A stretch of 64,000 nucleotides of DNA from Verrucomicrobiia bacterium (GCA_030425385.1 JAUIAH010000033.1:1-64000); one strand, 5' to 3'. Counted from the first letter of the stretch, positions 9,164 through 18,692 are shown. The notes: generated by a model from the letters alone, not told the origin. Program-made: numbers and translations.

Positions 9164-9179
9164 TAGCGTCGTGACGCTA
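9164..9179. promoter_or_regulatory. Inverted repeat abutting the phoD-like start codon
   Basis: TAGCGTC-GT-GACGCTA is a perfect 7-bp inverted repeat whose last base is the A of the ATG at 9179. It could be an operator, or a hairpin in the 5' end of the mRNA that limits access to the start codon. The two-base centre makes a tight RNA loop unlikely, so a dimeric DNA-binding site is the better guess. Confidence 0.35.
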
Positions 9180-10690
9180 TGAAGATCACTCGTCGTCCGT
9201 TTCTTGTCATGTTGGGGTCGAGCCTGGCCATGGGGCGCCGGGCCTTCTCGAAGACGATCGCGCCGCTGTTCAAGGTCTCGCTGCGCGATGCACACAAAGG
9301 CACGCTCGAGGTGGACACGCAGTTGCTCGATAGCTATGGGAAACTGCCAGAGAACTGGAGGTCGTTCTATTTCAAAGCGCGTGAAGCCTTCACGAAATCA
9401 CGTGAGGCGGACTACTCGGATGCGGCAATTGTCGAGGCGGCGAAGGAACATGGAATCGCGCTGATGGGCGGGCCCCTGCTCGGGGATCTCAATGCCCAGG
9501 GTGTGACGGTGTGGGTGCGGCCGGCGAAGCAGACAGCAATCACCATCACAGTGTTAGGGACGAAGGAAGAGGAAGGCGAGGTGCGCACGTTCGCCGTGGA
9601 AGAGGCCGCCGCTGGAGTTGTCCAGCGCGTGGAGATCCGTGGATTATCTCCCGGGGCGGCCTACCGCTATGACGTGCAGACCGTGGACGGCAACGTGGCC
9701 AGCGGGAGCTTCGTTACCGCGCCTAACAACGACACCAACGGCACGTTTCGTCTCGCCTTTGGATCGTGCTGCCACAAGATCGGCATCCACAATCCCAACG
9801 CCTTTCGCGAGATCCGCAAGCGTCAGCCGCACGTGATGATGATCTTGGGCGACAGCGCGGTGGACGATCGGGAAGACCAGGTCAACATGCACCGGGCCGA
9901 CTATCAATTACGCGATGTCTCGGCCCCATGGCGGGACTTGGCGGCGAACGTGCCGCTCTACGTGTCCTGGGACGATCACGACTATTTCAACAACGACCTT
10001 AACGGCGTGCCGAAGCGATTCACGGCAGGAGATCGCGATGCCCTTCGCGAAGTGTGGCGCACCCATTGGAACAATCCACCGGCGAATGACGACCGGGAAG
10101 GCATCTATTTCCACTCGCGCATCGGCCCGGTGGAAATGATCATGTTAGACACCCGATCCTGCCGGGACAACGCGCGTCGCAACGAGCACGGATCGTATCT
10201 CGGCGAGGCACAAATGTCATGGCTCAAGGAGACGTTGAAGGCATCGACCGCACCCTTCAAAGTCATCAGCAGCGGCACGATGTGGAGCGACTATGTCAGC
10301 AATGGCAAAGACTCCTGGGGAACCTGGGATGTGCAGGGACGCGAGGAATTGTTCAGCTTCATCGAGAGCGAGCAGATCGGCGGCGTGCTGTTGATCAGCG
10401 GTGACCGTCACGGTGCACGGGGATTCAAGATTCCGCGGCCCTCGGGCTTCGCGTTTCACGAGTTCGAAGCCGCCACGCTCGGCGGCGTCTCCGGCCCCAA
10501 GGGCCTGGTCAAAGACTGCCCGGAGCAACTCTTCGGCTACGACGGCACCGACTTCGTGGCCTTCGGCGAGTTCACCTTTGATACCACGAATCCCGACGAT
10601 CCCACGGTCACCTTCCGGCTCATCGACCAGGCCGGCGTGATCAAGGAAGCGCATGCATTGTCGCTGAAGCAATTGACACCGGGTGGTTGA
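9179..10690 (+). CDS. PhoD-like alkaline phosphatase / phosphodiesterase, Tat-exported
   Basis: The protein has 503 residues. The N-terminus has a twin-arginine style signal (TRRPFLVMLG). A fibronectin-like PhoD N-domain follows (GDLNAQGVTVWVRPA and RGLSPGAAYRYDV). The metallophosphatase core has LAFGSCCH, MMILGDSAVDD, VSWDDHDYFNND and LLISGDRHGA, which carry the conserved Cys, Asp and His metal ligands of PhoD. The likely role is hydrolysis of phosphate mono- or diesters outside the cytoplasmic membrane using Ca2+/Fe3+. Residues 25-95, before the usual domain, are an extra segment I do not recognise. The gene converges on another phosphoesterase gene 13 bp downstream. Confidence 0.9.
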   Translation: MKITRRPFLVMLGSSLAMGRRAFSKTIAPLFKVSLRDAHKGTLEVDTQLLDSYGKLPENWRSFYFKAREAFTKSREADYSDAAIVEAAKEHGIALMGGPLLGDLNAQGVTVWVRPAKQTAITITVLGTKEEEGEVRTFAVEEAAAGVVQRVEIRGLSPGAAYRYDVQTVDGNVASGSFVTAPNNDTNGTFRLAFGSCCHKIGIHNPNAFREIRKRQPHVMMILGDSAVDDREDQVNMHRADYQLRDVSAPWRDLAANVPLYVSWDDHDYFNNDLNGVPKRFTAGDRDALREVWRTHWNNPPANDDREGIYFHSRIGPVEMIMLDTRSCRDNARRNEHGSYLGEAQMSWLKETLKASTAPFKVISSGTMWSDYVSNGKDSWGTWDVQGREELFSFIESEQIGGVLLISGDRHGARGFKIPRPSGFAFHEFEAATLGGVSGPKGLVKDCPEQLFGYDGTDFVAFGEFTFDTTNPDDPTVTFRLIDQAGVIKEAHALSLKQLTPGG

Positions 10691-10703
10691 CAGAGGCCTA
10701 CGC

Positions 10704-12551
10704 TTATTCTTCTAACACAAACCGTGCTTCAACAGCAGCGTGATCCGACGGAAAGTGCGGAAACTGTCGATCTGGCGCCTGAGGATGATGTGCTCGCACG
10801 CGAGCCTCGACTGCTTTGAGAGGCCCACGAGCATAGATGTAATCGATGCGGGTGTACAAATCTCGATACTCTGGCCTGGGATGGTTGTCTGTGGGCAGGA
10901 AACCTTTCCCGCTTTGGTAGAGGTAATCCGTTCCGACCGTTGTCCACGTGTGCCCAAGTGTATCCGCCGTGATGTTAGGATGAACCGCTCGATAAGCATC
11001 GATAAAACCCGCCTGCGCCATAGCTTGAGACACACCGATCCCCAAATGCGATCGTCCATGGTTGTGCCCAGCTTTGGCTGTCGCCTCCGAGTAGTCCAGG
11101 TGAGAGACGCAATTGAAATCACCCGCAACGATTAGGGGCACCGTGTCCGAGGCCGCAAGGTCTCTCTTAAATGTCGAATGATGGAGCAATTCCCTGAGGT
11201 GCGCGTCTCGGATGTCGTCTCCACGGGCGAAGGCTTCATCCGAGACGGACGAGTCTTTGATTTCCACAATGTGCCGTCCGTCACTGGTCAACCAGATATC
11301 GTAGACACGCACAGCTTGCCCGCCGGGCATCATCACAGTCGCCGCGAGGAACGAGAATGGGTTGAGGCCTTCTAACCGTTCGACATCCACCAGAGGATAT
11401 CGACTGAAGAGACATAGATTCGCATCAGCTGCCGCCGTGTGATAAGGGTAGTTCAACGCTTCAGCGATGGTCGCCGCAGACCCGTAAGTTTCGATCATGG
11501 CGATGACATCGGCACCGCTCGCCCGCAGGATATCGATAGTGCGATCGCGCGACGTCTTGCCGTCGATCGTGTAGCGAGGGTCTTCATTGAGCCGTCCCCA
11601 TATATTCCAGGTCATAACGTTAAGTGCGGTCCTCGAAAGATGATGGCGACGAATGCGCGGAACCACCGTGGCTTTGCTAGGACGATTCTCTCGCTGAAAG
11701 TATCCGATGGCTTCCGGCGATTGCTCTTTCCACCCACTCTCACAAGAGTCCACCCTGATGGTCGCCGTCTGGGGATCGATGGTGACGGTGGTGAAGAGCG
11801 GCTGGGAGTAATAAGCCATTCTCACATCACCACCAACCCAGAAGTACGAAGCAGAATTAATGTGAAGATAGGGCACGCCCTCCACCTGCACATAGGCGTC
11901 AAGGTGGCTATGCCCATTGAGACAAAGAAGAACCTTGGATCGGTGTTTGCCAAGGAGTTGCTGAATATCTTTGGCATTGTCGATCGCCCATTGGCCCGCC
12001 AATGGTTGATGACTGAGAATCAGCAGCGGTCTCGTGGACGCCTCAAGTTCATGCGCTAACCATGCCTGCTGTTGCGGGCCGATGTATGAATGATAGCCAC
12101 CTCCGTGCGTGGGAGAACCCCTATCATTGCCATCAAGCACAAGGATTCTCAGACCACCAAGATCGGTCCCGTAGTAACTCGCCTCGATCCCCCACGCTTT
12201 GTAGCAATCTTCCCGCGTGAGACCATGGTCGAACTCATGATTCCCAATCACGTGAAGTGTGTGTTCATGAGCTGCGCGAAAAGCATCCGCAAACGCTTGG
12301 TGTTTGGCATTGGGAAAAGCAAAGTCGCCTAACTGAACAAGCGCATCGCAAGACGCCTCCTTCATCGCTGTCAGAAAAGCGTCCAAACGCTCCGCCGCAT
12401 CGATCGCCAAGCCTCCATGCAGATCGGCGATCACCCCAAGTTTCACCACTTCGTGAGACTGGCTCGCGGCGAGGACTGGACTAGGCACGACCCAAGAGGA
12501 ACTCAGAGCGGCCAAACTGCGGAGCACCGAACGGCGAGTGAAGCGTTGCAT
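10704..12551 (-). CDS. Exported metallophosphoesterase fused to an endonuclease/exonuclease/phosphatase domain
   Basis: The protein has 615 residues with a Tat-like signal (TRRSVLRSLAALSSS). The first domain (about 35-290) is a calcineurin-like metallophosphoesterase with KLGVIADLHGG, LVQLGDFAFPN, HVIGNHEFDHG and CLNGHSHLDAY carrying the metal ligands. The second (about 310-615) is an endonuclease/exonuclease/phosphatase fold with LNVMTWNIWGR, MIETYGSAA, LIVAGDFNCVSHLDY, RIDYIYARGP and a terminal FPSDHAAVEARF, i.e. the catalytic Asn, Glu, Asp and His positions. Both domains look intact. The protein may release phosphate from extracellular nucleotides, DNA or phospholipid head groups. It converges with the PhoD-like gene. 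It could also be a sphingomyelinase-like diesterase; the substrate is not evident. Confidence 0.85.
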   Translation of the reverse strand: MQRFTRRSVLRSLAALSSSWVVPSPVLAASQSHEVVKLGVIADLHGGLAIDAAERLDAFLTAMKEASCDALVQLGDFAFPNAKHQAFADAFRAAHEHTLHVIGNHEFDHGLTREDCYKAWGIEASYYGTDLGGLRILVLDGNDRGSPTHGGGYHSYIGPQQQAWLAHELEASTRPLLILSHQPLAGQWAIDNAKDIQQLLGKHRSKVLLCLNGHSHLDAYVQVEGVPYLHINSASYFWVGGDVRMAYYSQPLFTTVTIDPQTATIRVDSCESGWKEQSPEAIGYFQRENRPSKATVVPRIRRHHLSRTALNVMTWNIWGRLNEDPRYTIDGKTSRDRTIDILRASGADVIAMIETYGSAATIAEALNYPYHTAAADANLCLFSRYPLVDVERLEGLNPFSFLAATVMMPGGQAVRVYDIWLTSDGRHIVEIKDSSVSDEAFARGDDIRDAHLRELLHHSTFKRDLAASDTVPLIVAGDFNCVSHLDYSEATAKAGHNHGRSHLGIGVSQAMAQAGFIDAYRAVHPNITADTLGHTWTTVGTDYLYQSGKGFLPTDNHPRPEYRDLYTRIDYIYARGPLKAVEARVRAHHPQAPDRQFPHFPSDHAAVEARFVLEE

Positions 12552-12623
12552 CGCCGACGATCATGAACCGCCCGCGGACCCGTTCAAGACAAAGAAAGGC
12601 CATTCTCGAGGCAAACGGCCTCG

Positions 12624-13538
12624 CTAGAAGATGGAGCATCCCGTGAGATCGGTGAGCCGTTCCAAAGCAAGGATGCCCGCAGTGGAGTTCCCTTTCGGAT
12701 TGAGAGGCGGACTCCACACCGCCACGGAGAACTTGCCGGGAAAGACGGCGGCCACACCTCCACCGACCCCACTCTTGCCAGGCAGCCCCACGCGAAAGGC
12801 ATACTCCCCCGCTTCATCGTAGAGACCACAGGTTTGCATCAGCGCATTGATCCGCTTGGTACGCCGCACGCTAAGAATAGACTCCTCAGAGCCTAACAGG
12901 CGTCCATGATTTGCATAAAGCAAGAAGGCTCGCGCCAACTCGGCGCAGGTCAGTTTGATCGAGCAGGCGAAGAAATAGAAATCTAACACCGCCTCCACCT
13001 CATGCTCAATATTCCCAAACGCTTTCATCAGATTGGCAATGGCGCGATTATGGTATCCATGGGCGCGTTCGGATTCCGCAATCCTCTCATTGTAATCAAG
13101 ACGAGGATTTGCGGTCACCCGACGCATCCAGTCCCGAAAGTCTTTCCTGGGATCATCGAAGAGCGCAAGCAGCACATCGCACACGACGATCGCCCCGGCG
13201 TTGATGAAGGGATTCCGAGGAATGCCTTGCTCATACTCCAGCTGGACCAGGGAATTGAATGGATCACCCGAGGGCTCCACCCGGAGCCGCTGCCAGAGCG
13301 TCCTCCCTTTGGCATTCAATGCTTGTGTGAGGAGAAACACCTTGGAAATGCTCTGGATCGAGAAGGGTTCATCGCAGTCACCATACGCAAAGGAATCGCC
13401 TTCTACCGTCATCAACTGGATGCCAAACTTATCCGCAGGCACCCGTCCCAACTCGGGGATGTAGGTCGCTACCTGCCCGCCGCAATTCGCTGCCCGCACG
13501 TCTTCCCCTACCCTTTCGATGATCTCCTGATAGTCCAT
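12624..13538 (-). CDS. glsA: Glutaminase
   Basis: The 304 residues match bacterial glutaminases of the beta-lactamase-like serine family, which hydrolyse glutamine to glutamate and ammonia. The SxxK catalytic motif is in SIQSISKVF (Ser63, Lys66). Also visible are GQVATYIPELG, EPSGDPFNSL, NPFINAGAI, SERAHGYHNRAIANLMK and GLPGKSGVGGG. The start at 13538 is supported by a good ribosome-binding site (GGGAGG, 4 nt upstream) and by family length; the open frame continues to 13655 but adds an unrelated leader. It is cytoplasmic and divergent from the thioredoxin-like gene. Confidence 0.95.
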   Translation of the reverse strand: MDYQEIIERVGEDVRAANCGGQVATYIPELGRVPADKFGIQLMTVEGDSFAYGDCDEPFSIQSISKVFLLTQALNAKGRTLWQRLRVEPSGDPFNSLVQLEYEQGIPRNPFINAGAIVVCDVLLALFDDPRKDFRDWMRRVTANPRLDYNERIAESERAHGYHNRAIANLMKAFGNIEHEVEAVLDFYFFACSIKLTCAELARAFLLYANHGRLLGSEESILSVRRTKRINALMQTCGLYDEAGEYAFRVGLPGKSGVGGGVAAVFPGKFSVAVWSPPLNPKGNSTAGILALERLTDLTGCSIF

Positions 13539-13542
13539 GATT

Positions 13543-13548
13543 CCTCCC
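13543..13548 (-). promoter_or_regulatory. Shine-Dalgarno site of glsA
   Basis: GGGAGG sits 4 nt before the ATG on the minus strand. It is one of very few strong ribosome-binding sites in the window, and it fixes the glutaminase start at 13538 over the longer open frame. Confidence 0.7.
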
Positions 13549-13639
13549 AGACCGGTACCTCGATCCGGCGCAGACGCACGCGGATATCTTAGAAAAGCAT
13601 GCTCAACCTTTCTGCGAATCTGTGGTTCAATGACGTGTG

Positions 13640-14983
13640 ATGAACGTACGCTCATTCTTTATCATTGCGCTGGGACTCAGTTACGGAGCTTCCCTGACAT
13701 TCAGCCAAGACAACAGAGCTTCGAGACCATGGGAAGACATCCTCGGTTCTTCGGCAGGACAGATCGCTCCTGATCCAGGGGGAGACGTGGTCTGGCGCAG
13801 CGAGTTCAACGAGGCGCTGAAAGAGGCACAAGCCACCAATCGCCCCCTCTTCGTGACCTGGAGGTGCATCCCCTGCAAACAGTGTGCGGCCTTTGACAAG
13901 AGCGTCCTTGAAGGCAGTGAGAAACTGGATCCTCTGCTACGGCGCTTCATCACCGTGCGCATGATCGATGCGGCGCAGCTGGACCAGCGCTACTTTCCCT
14001 ATCAGACTCACCAAGACCTCGATCTGTCCTGGTGGGGGTATTTCCTTCGACCAGATGGCGCGCTCTACGGTGTCTTCGGAGGCAAAGACCACATTTCCGA
14101 TGCGACTCGCATCAGTGAAGAGGCCTTGGTTCATAGTCTGGAACGAGTGCTCGCCCACCATTACGATCCACGCCGCGAATCTTGGCGCATTGATGGTGAT
14201 ACGCCCGATCCCTCGCAGCCCAAAGTGGGGCCGAAGGATTCTCGAGGATACGAACTCCTACTCGAGAAATACCCTGCCATCACCAAACCGGATCCCAAAC
14301 TTGGCAGTTGCGTGCATTGCCATCAGGTCGGCGACATGCGCCATCTGGAGGCTCTCGATAGCGGCACTTACGATGTGACGAAGATCATGCAACAGTGGCC
14401 CTTGCCAGAGAATGTGGGTATCGTGTTAGATCGCGATGATGGCTTGTTGGTGCAATCCGTAGCACCCGAAAGTGCAGCATCCAAGGCAGGTATACACGCT
14501 GGCGACCGTCTCGGCATGGCGGATGGCGTGCGCCTCTTCGGACAGGCAGACTTTCGTGGTGTGTTGCATCGCGCATCCTATGATGCCGACACAATCCTGT
14601 TAGGATGGGTGCGTGATGGGACGGTGCATACAGGGACGCTCGCTGTCGAGAATGGATGGCGCGAGACCGAGAATAGCTGGCGTAAGACCATCTATTCGGG
14701 CGTCTACGGACCCAACATGGGCTTCTTCCCACTCGAAGGGCCGCGAGCGGGCAAGGGCGAGGGGCTCTCGATCAAACCCTGGATGGGCCCCAAGCCTGCA
14801 GATCGCCCAGTTTACCAAACGGGTCTGCGTCCTCACATGGAAATTGTTGCCATCAACGGCATGAGCGACGACATGGACATCAGAAAACTGATCACCTGGT
14901 TCCGGTTCAATCACAAAGTTGGCGATCAAGTCACCTACACGATCAAAGATGGTAGGACATTCACCTTCGCGCTGACCAAGTGA
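13640..14983 (+). CDS. Exported thioredoxin-like / cytochrome c / PDZ protein
   Basis: The protein has 447 residues with a signal peptide ending near SLTFSQ. Residues 50-165 resemble a thioredoxin-like fold with a cysteine cluster C76-I-P-C79-K-Q-C82 after PLFVTWR. A single c-type heme site, C224-V-H-C227-H228, follows. A PDZ-like domain spans about 255-345 (VQSVAPESAASKAGIHAGDRL), and a second PDZ-like stretch near the end reads LRPHMEIVAINGMSDD. It probably acts in the periplasm in redox or protein-folding chemistry linked to the cytochrome protein encoded just downstream, whose GTG start overlaps this stop codon by 4 nt. The partner and reaction are not known. Confidence 0.75.
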   Translation: MNVRSFFIIALGLSYGASLTFSQDNRASRPWEDILGSSAGQIAPDPGGDVVWRSEFNEALKEAQATNRPLFVTWRCIPCKQCAAFDKSVLEGSEKLDPLLRRFITVRMIDAAQLDQRYFPYQTHQDLDLSWWGYFLRPDGALYGVFGGKDHISDATRISEEALVHSLERVLAHHYDPRRESWRIDGDTPDPSQPKVGPKDSRGYELLLEKYPAITKPDPKLGSCVHCHQVGDMRHLEALDSGTYDVTKIMQQWPLPENVGIVLDRDDGLLVQSVAPESAASKAGIHAGDRLGMADGVRLFGQADFRGVLHRASYDADTILLGWVRDGTVHTGTLAVENGWRETENSWRKTIYSGVYGPNMGFFPLEGPRAGKGEGLSIKPWMGPKPADRPVYQTGLRPHMEIVAINGMSDDMDIRKLITWFRFNHKVGDQVTYTIKDGRTFTFALTK

Positions 14984-17391
14984 ATCTCCCGCGCTCTATG
15001 GAAAGCTCCTCGCTGAGACATCACCATCTCATTCCTTTGCTAGTGCTGCTTCTGCTAGTCACGGCGAGAGCTGCACCACCAAGGGCGTTCCTGAAACAGC
15101 ACTGCTACGACTGTCACGATGGCGATGTGCAGAAAGGCGGGGTCGATTTCACGGCGCTCGGTGATGATCTCAATGCACCCGCCGCGTTTCATCTTTGGGA
15201 GCGCGTGCACGATCGTCTGGTGGCCAATGAAATGCCGCCTCCAGATAAGTCGCAGCCGGATGCGGAGGAGAAGTCCACCTTCCTGCACGACTTGGCGCGA
15301 CAACTCACCGCCACGCACGAGGAAGCGAAGGGCACCGTTCTCCGCCGGCTCAATCGCGCGGAGTATCAGAACACGGTCAACGACATGTTCGGTACGACGT
15401 TAGAGCTTTCTGGTCATCTGCCTGACGACGGGCGCTCGCGGGAGTTTGACAATGTGGGAGACGCTCTGAGTGTCTCAATGGTGCACCTGCAAGGCTATCT
15501 GAGCGCTGCCGATCTTGTCATCGATCACGCCGTCGCCAAGACTGTCGAGGCTCCGGAGATGAAGACGGTGAGCGCGAGCTACAGAGACGGCAACAGCGGC
15601 GAGAAATACATTGGCAAAGTGTGGAAGGAACTTCCCGATGGAGCCGTTGTCCGCTTCAATGACGGCGGGTATCCCACGGGGTTGATGCGCAGTTCCAATG
15701 TGCGCGAGCGCGGCCGCTACCGCGTGGAGATCACCGGCTATGCCTATCAGACTGACCAACCGGTGACGGCCATGATCGCGGGCACCAGCTATTCGCGCGG
15801 GGCCACGCAACCGGTCTACACCTACCACACGTTCCAACCGGGCGAGGCGCAAACCCTCACCTTGGAGACGGTGATCGATAAGGACTATATGATGCTGATC
15901 GAGCCTTATGGGCTTTTCATGAAACAGCATCAGCGTGAGGAGATCGATAGCCACCAAGGCCCTGGCTTGGCGATTCGGTCAGTGGAAATCACCGGCCCGC
16001 TGACGGACAGCTTTCCTCTTCGCGGGCATCGCTTGATCTTCGGTGGCATCGATCGTCGGGAAGTCGAGCCACGTCATCCCAAGGACAAACAGAAATCGCG
16101 GTATCGCCCAACGTTTGAGATCACAGGAGATCCTGACATTGCCCCAGCTCTGCGCCGCTTGGCGACTCGCGCCTTTCGTCGCCCCGTGAGTCTGGAGGCC
16201 GTGGCGCCCTATGGGCACTTGTATGCGTCCGAACGCGCCAATGGATCGAGCACTGAGGACTCGCTTCGCACTGCCTGTGCTGCCATCCTGTGCGCGCCGG
16301 ATTTCCTCTATTTGATAGAGCAGCCCGGCCCACTCGACGACTTCGCATTGGCGTCGCGGTTGTCATACTTCCTCACCCGTTCCCTGCCGGACGAAGCGCT
16401 TCTGGCAGATGCCGAGCAAGGATCGCTGGCAACCGGCCTGCACGCGCAGACAGAGCGCCTCTTGTCTCACCATCACGCCAATCGCTTCATCACCGATTTC
16501 ACCGATGCCTGGCTCGACCTCCGAGAGATCGATTTCACCAATCCCGATGGGAAATTGTTTCCCGAATTCGACACCTACCTGAAGTGGTCGATGGTGGAAG
16601 AATCGCGTGCGTTCTTTCGCCATCTGATCGATGCCAATTTGTCCGTCACCAATCTCATCAAGTCAGACTTTGCTTTTCTCAACGAACGCCTCGCCACGCA
16701 CTATCAGATCGACGGAGTCAATGGTGCCCATCTCCGGAAAGTCCCGCTTCCTCCTGAGAGCCCGCGCGGTGGGGTGCTCGCGCAGGGAGCTGTCTTGAAG
16801 GTGACGGCCAATGGCAACAACACGTCTCCCGTAGTGCGCGGGGTGTGGGTGTTAGAGCGCTTGCTCGGGATTCATCCGCAACCGCCGCCTCCGGGCATCG
16901 CCGGGGTCGAACCGGACGTGCGTGGAGCCTCGACCTTGCGGGAACTGTTAGACAAACACCGAAACTCGAGCAGTTGCAGCGCGTGTCACCAATTGATCGA
17001 TCCACCGGGATTTGCCCTGGAGAGCTTCAATCCCATCGGCGGCTGGCGCGACCGCTTTCGCAGTCTTGGCGAGGGCGAGAAGGTCGATCTCACATTTCAT
17101 AACCGTCGCGTGCGCTACAAGTTAGGCCGCGAAGTCGATGCTGCGGGCGAACTCCCCGACGGTCGTACGTTCCGCGATTACCTGGAGTTTCGCGATCATC
17201 TCGCAGCTGATCCTGACACTCTCGCCAAGAATCTCGCCACCAAGCTCCTCACCTTCGCCACCGGACGCGAGATGGGATTCTCTGATCGCACGGCCATTGA
17301 CGCCATCGTTCAGGAATCCCGCAAGAACGGCCACAGAGTCCGGGACTTGATCCACCTCGTCGTCGCAAGCAAACTCTTCCAAACCAAGTAG
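14980..17391 (+). CDS. Secreted cytochrome-like protein with DUF1587/1595/1592/1588/1585 domains
   Basis: The protein has 803 residues. After a signal peptide comes a PSCyt1-type heme site (C42-Y-D-C45-H46), DUF1587 (VLRRLNRAEYQNTVNDMFG), a carbohydrate-binding-like middle, then DUF1595 (LRRLATRAFRRPVS), DUF1592 (LASRLSYFLTRSLPDEALL), DUF1588 (GGVLAQGAVLKVTANGNNTSPV, with a second CxxCH at CSACH near residue 665) and DUF1585 at the C-terminus (DGRTFRDYLEFRDHL). This order is standard in Planctomycetota and Verrucomicrobiota. The function is unproven; electron transfer to the DUF1552 partner is likely. GTG 14980 overlaps the previous stop as GTGA; ATG 14998 is an alternative start. Confidence 0.9.
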   Translation: MNLPRSMESSSLRHHHLIPLLVLLLLVTARAAPPRAFLKQHCYDCHDGDVQKGGVDFTALGDDLNAPAAFHLWERVHDRLVANEMPPPDKSQPDAEEKSTFLHDLARQLTATHEEAKGTVLRRLNRAEYQNTVNDMFGTTLELSGHLPDDGRSREFDNVGDALSVSMVHLQGYLSAADLVIDHAVAKTVEAPEMKTVSASYRDGNSGEKYIGKVWKELPDGAVVRFNDGGYPTGLMRSSNVRERGRYRVEITGYAYQTDQPVTAMIAGTSYSRGATQPVYTYHTFQPGEAQTLTLETVIDKDYMMLIEPYGLFMKQHQREEIDSHQGPGLAIRSVEITGPLTDSFPLRGHRLIFGGIDRREVEPRHPKDKQKSRYRPTFEITGDPDIAPALRRLATRAFRRPVSLEAVAPYGHLYASERANGSSTEDSLRTACAAILCAPDFLYLIEQPGPLDDFALASRLSYFLTRSLPDEALLADAEQGSLATGLHAQTERLLSHHHANRFITDFTDAWLDLREIDFTNPDGKLFPEFDTYLKWSMVEESRAFFRHLIDANLSVTNLIKSDFAFLNERLATHYQIDGVNGAHLRKVPLPPESPRGGVLAQGAVLKVTANGNNTSPVVRGVWVLERLLGIHPQPPPPGIAGVEPDVRGASTLRELLDKHRNSSSCSACHQLIDPPGFALESFNPIGGWRDRFRSLGEGEKVDLTFHNRRVRYKLGREVDAAGELPDGRTFRDYLEFRDHLAADPDTLAKNLATKLLTFATGREMGFSDRTAIDAIVQESRKNGHRVRDLIHLVVASKLFQTK

Positions 17392-17396
17392 TCGCC

Positions 17397-18692
17397 ATGC
17401 ATATCCACACGAAATCAGCCCTCTCACGGCGTCACTTTCTCCGCGGCACCGGCGGAGCCTTGTTAGGCCTGCCCTTTCTGGAGGCGATGGTTCCCAGCTT
17501 CGCCCACGCCGCCCCGAATACTGACGCATCGCCACACCGTTTTGTCGCCATGTGTGCCACGTTAGGCTTCCACACGCCATTCCTCGTCCCGGAGGAAGCT
17601 GGCAAAGACTACACCCTAACACCTTACTTGAAGCGCATCGAGGCGCACCGCGACGATTTCACCATCTTCTCGGGCTTCTCACACCCCGACCAGCAAGGGA
17701 ACAACGGCCATGCCTCAGAGCTCACCTGGCTCACGGCGGCGCAGCGCCCCGGACTCGCCGGATTCAAGAATAGCATCTCCCTGGATCAATTGATCGCCAG
17801 GGAGATTGGCACGCAAACGCGCTATCCTTACCTCACGCTTTCGAATCAGGGCAACTCGCTCTCGTGGACGGCTAACGGAGTCGCCATCCCGGGCGAACGC
17901 TCGCCTGCCCGATTGTTCAAGGCACTCTTCATTGATGGCACCGACAAGGAGATCCGCGCGGAGTTGCGCGATTTGAAGCGCGGCAAGAGCATCCTCGACA
18001 CGGTGCGCGGAGCAGCCAAAGCGTTAGACCGCGAGCTGGGTCGTGCGGATCGCGACAAGCTCGATGAGTATTTCACCTCCGTCCGCGACCTCGAAGCTCG
18101 CCTTCAGCAGTCCGAGGGCTGGGTCACCAAACCGAAGCCCAAGGTCGACGCGGAACCACCCCGCGATGTCGCTGATCGCCATGACGCCATCGGGAAACAA
18201 CGACTCATGAATGACATGATTGTGCTCGCCCTGCAGACCGATTCCACCCGCACGGTCACCTATCATTTGAGCGGCATGAATGCCGTGCCGAGCAACATTG
18301 ATGGCGTCAACACGGATTGGCACAACCTCTCGCACCACGGCAAAGACGAAAGCAAGATCGCCGAACTCAAACGCATTGAGGAAGCTGAATTCGATGTCTT
18401 TAATGATTTCCTCACCAAGCTCGCCGGTATCGAGGAGAACGGCGCCCGTTTGTTAGACCACACATCCGTGCTCTACGGATCCAACCTTGGCAATGCGAGC
18501 GCTCACGACTGGCGTAATCTTCCCCTCCTCGTCGCGGGCGGCGGCTTCAAGCACGCCGGCCACATTGCCGGCGACCCTGACAACAACACCCCATTCGCCA
18601 ACCTCCTCGTCCTACTCGCCCAACGTTCCGGCGTCGCGATCGATCACTTCGGCAGCAGCACCAGAGCCGGTGTGCCGGGGTTCGACGTTTGA
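17397..18692 (+). CDS. DUF1552 protein, Tat-exported
   Basis: The protein has 431 residues with a clear twin-arginine signal (SRRHFLRGTGGALLGLPFLE). The DUF1552 family is recognised by FVAMCATLGFHTPFLVPEE, YTLTPYLKRIEAHRDDFTIFSG, HASELTWLTA and the terminal DHTSVLYGSNLGNASAHDW. The fold resembles the alkaline-phosphatase-like superfamily of DUF1501 but lacks an assigned reaction. It follows the DUF1587-1585 gene by 5 bp; this two-gene arrangement recurs in PVC genomes, so the two products probably act together outside the cytoplasmic membrane. Confidence 0.92.
   Translation: MHIHTKSALSRRHFLRGTGGALLGLPFLEAMVPSFAHAAPNTDASPHRFVAMCATLGFHTPFLVPEEAGKDYTLTPYLKRIEAHRDDFTIFSGFSHPDQQGNNGHASELTWLTAAQRPGLAGFKNSISLDQLIAREIGTQTRYPYLTLSNQGNSLSWTANGVAIPGERSPARLFKALFIDGTDKEIRAELRDLKRGKSILDTVRGAAKALDRELGRADRDKLDEYFTSVRDLEARLQQSEGWVTKPKPKVDAEPPRDVADRHDAIGKQRLMNDMIVLALQTDSTRTVTYHLSGMNAVPSNIDGVNTDWHNLSHHGKDESKIAELKRIEEAEFDVFNDFLTKLAGIEENGARLLDHTSVLYGSNLGNASAHDWRNLPLLVAGGGFKHAGHIAGDPDNNTPFANLLVLLAQRSGVAIDHFGSSTRAGVPGFDV

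Noticed and set aside
15475-15957. Minus-strand frame inside the DUF1587-1585 gene
   Set aside because: It is fully covered by a gene with recognisable domains and has no signal or motif of its own.
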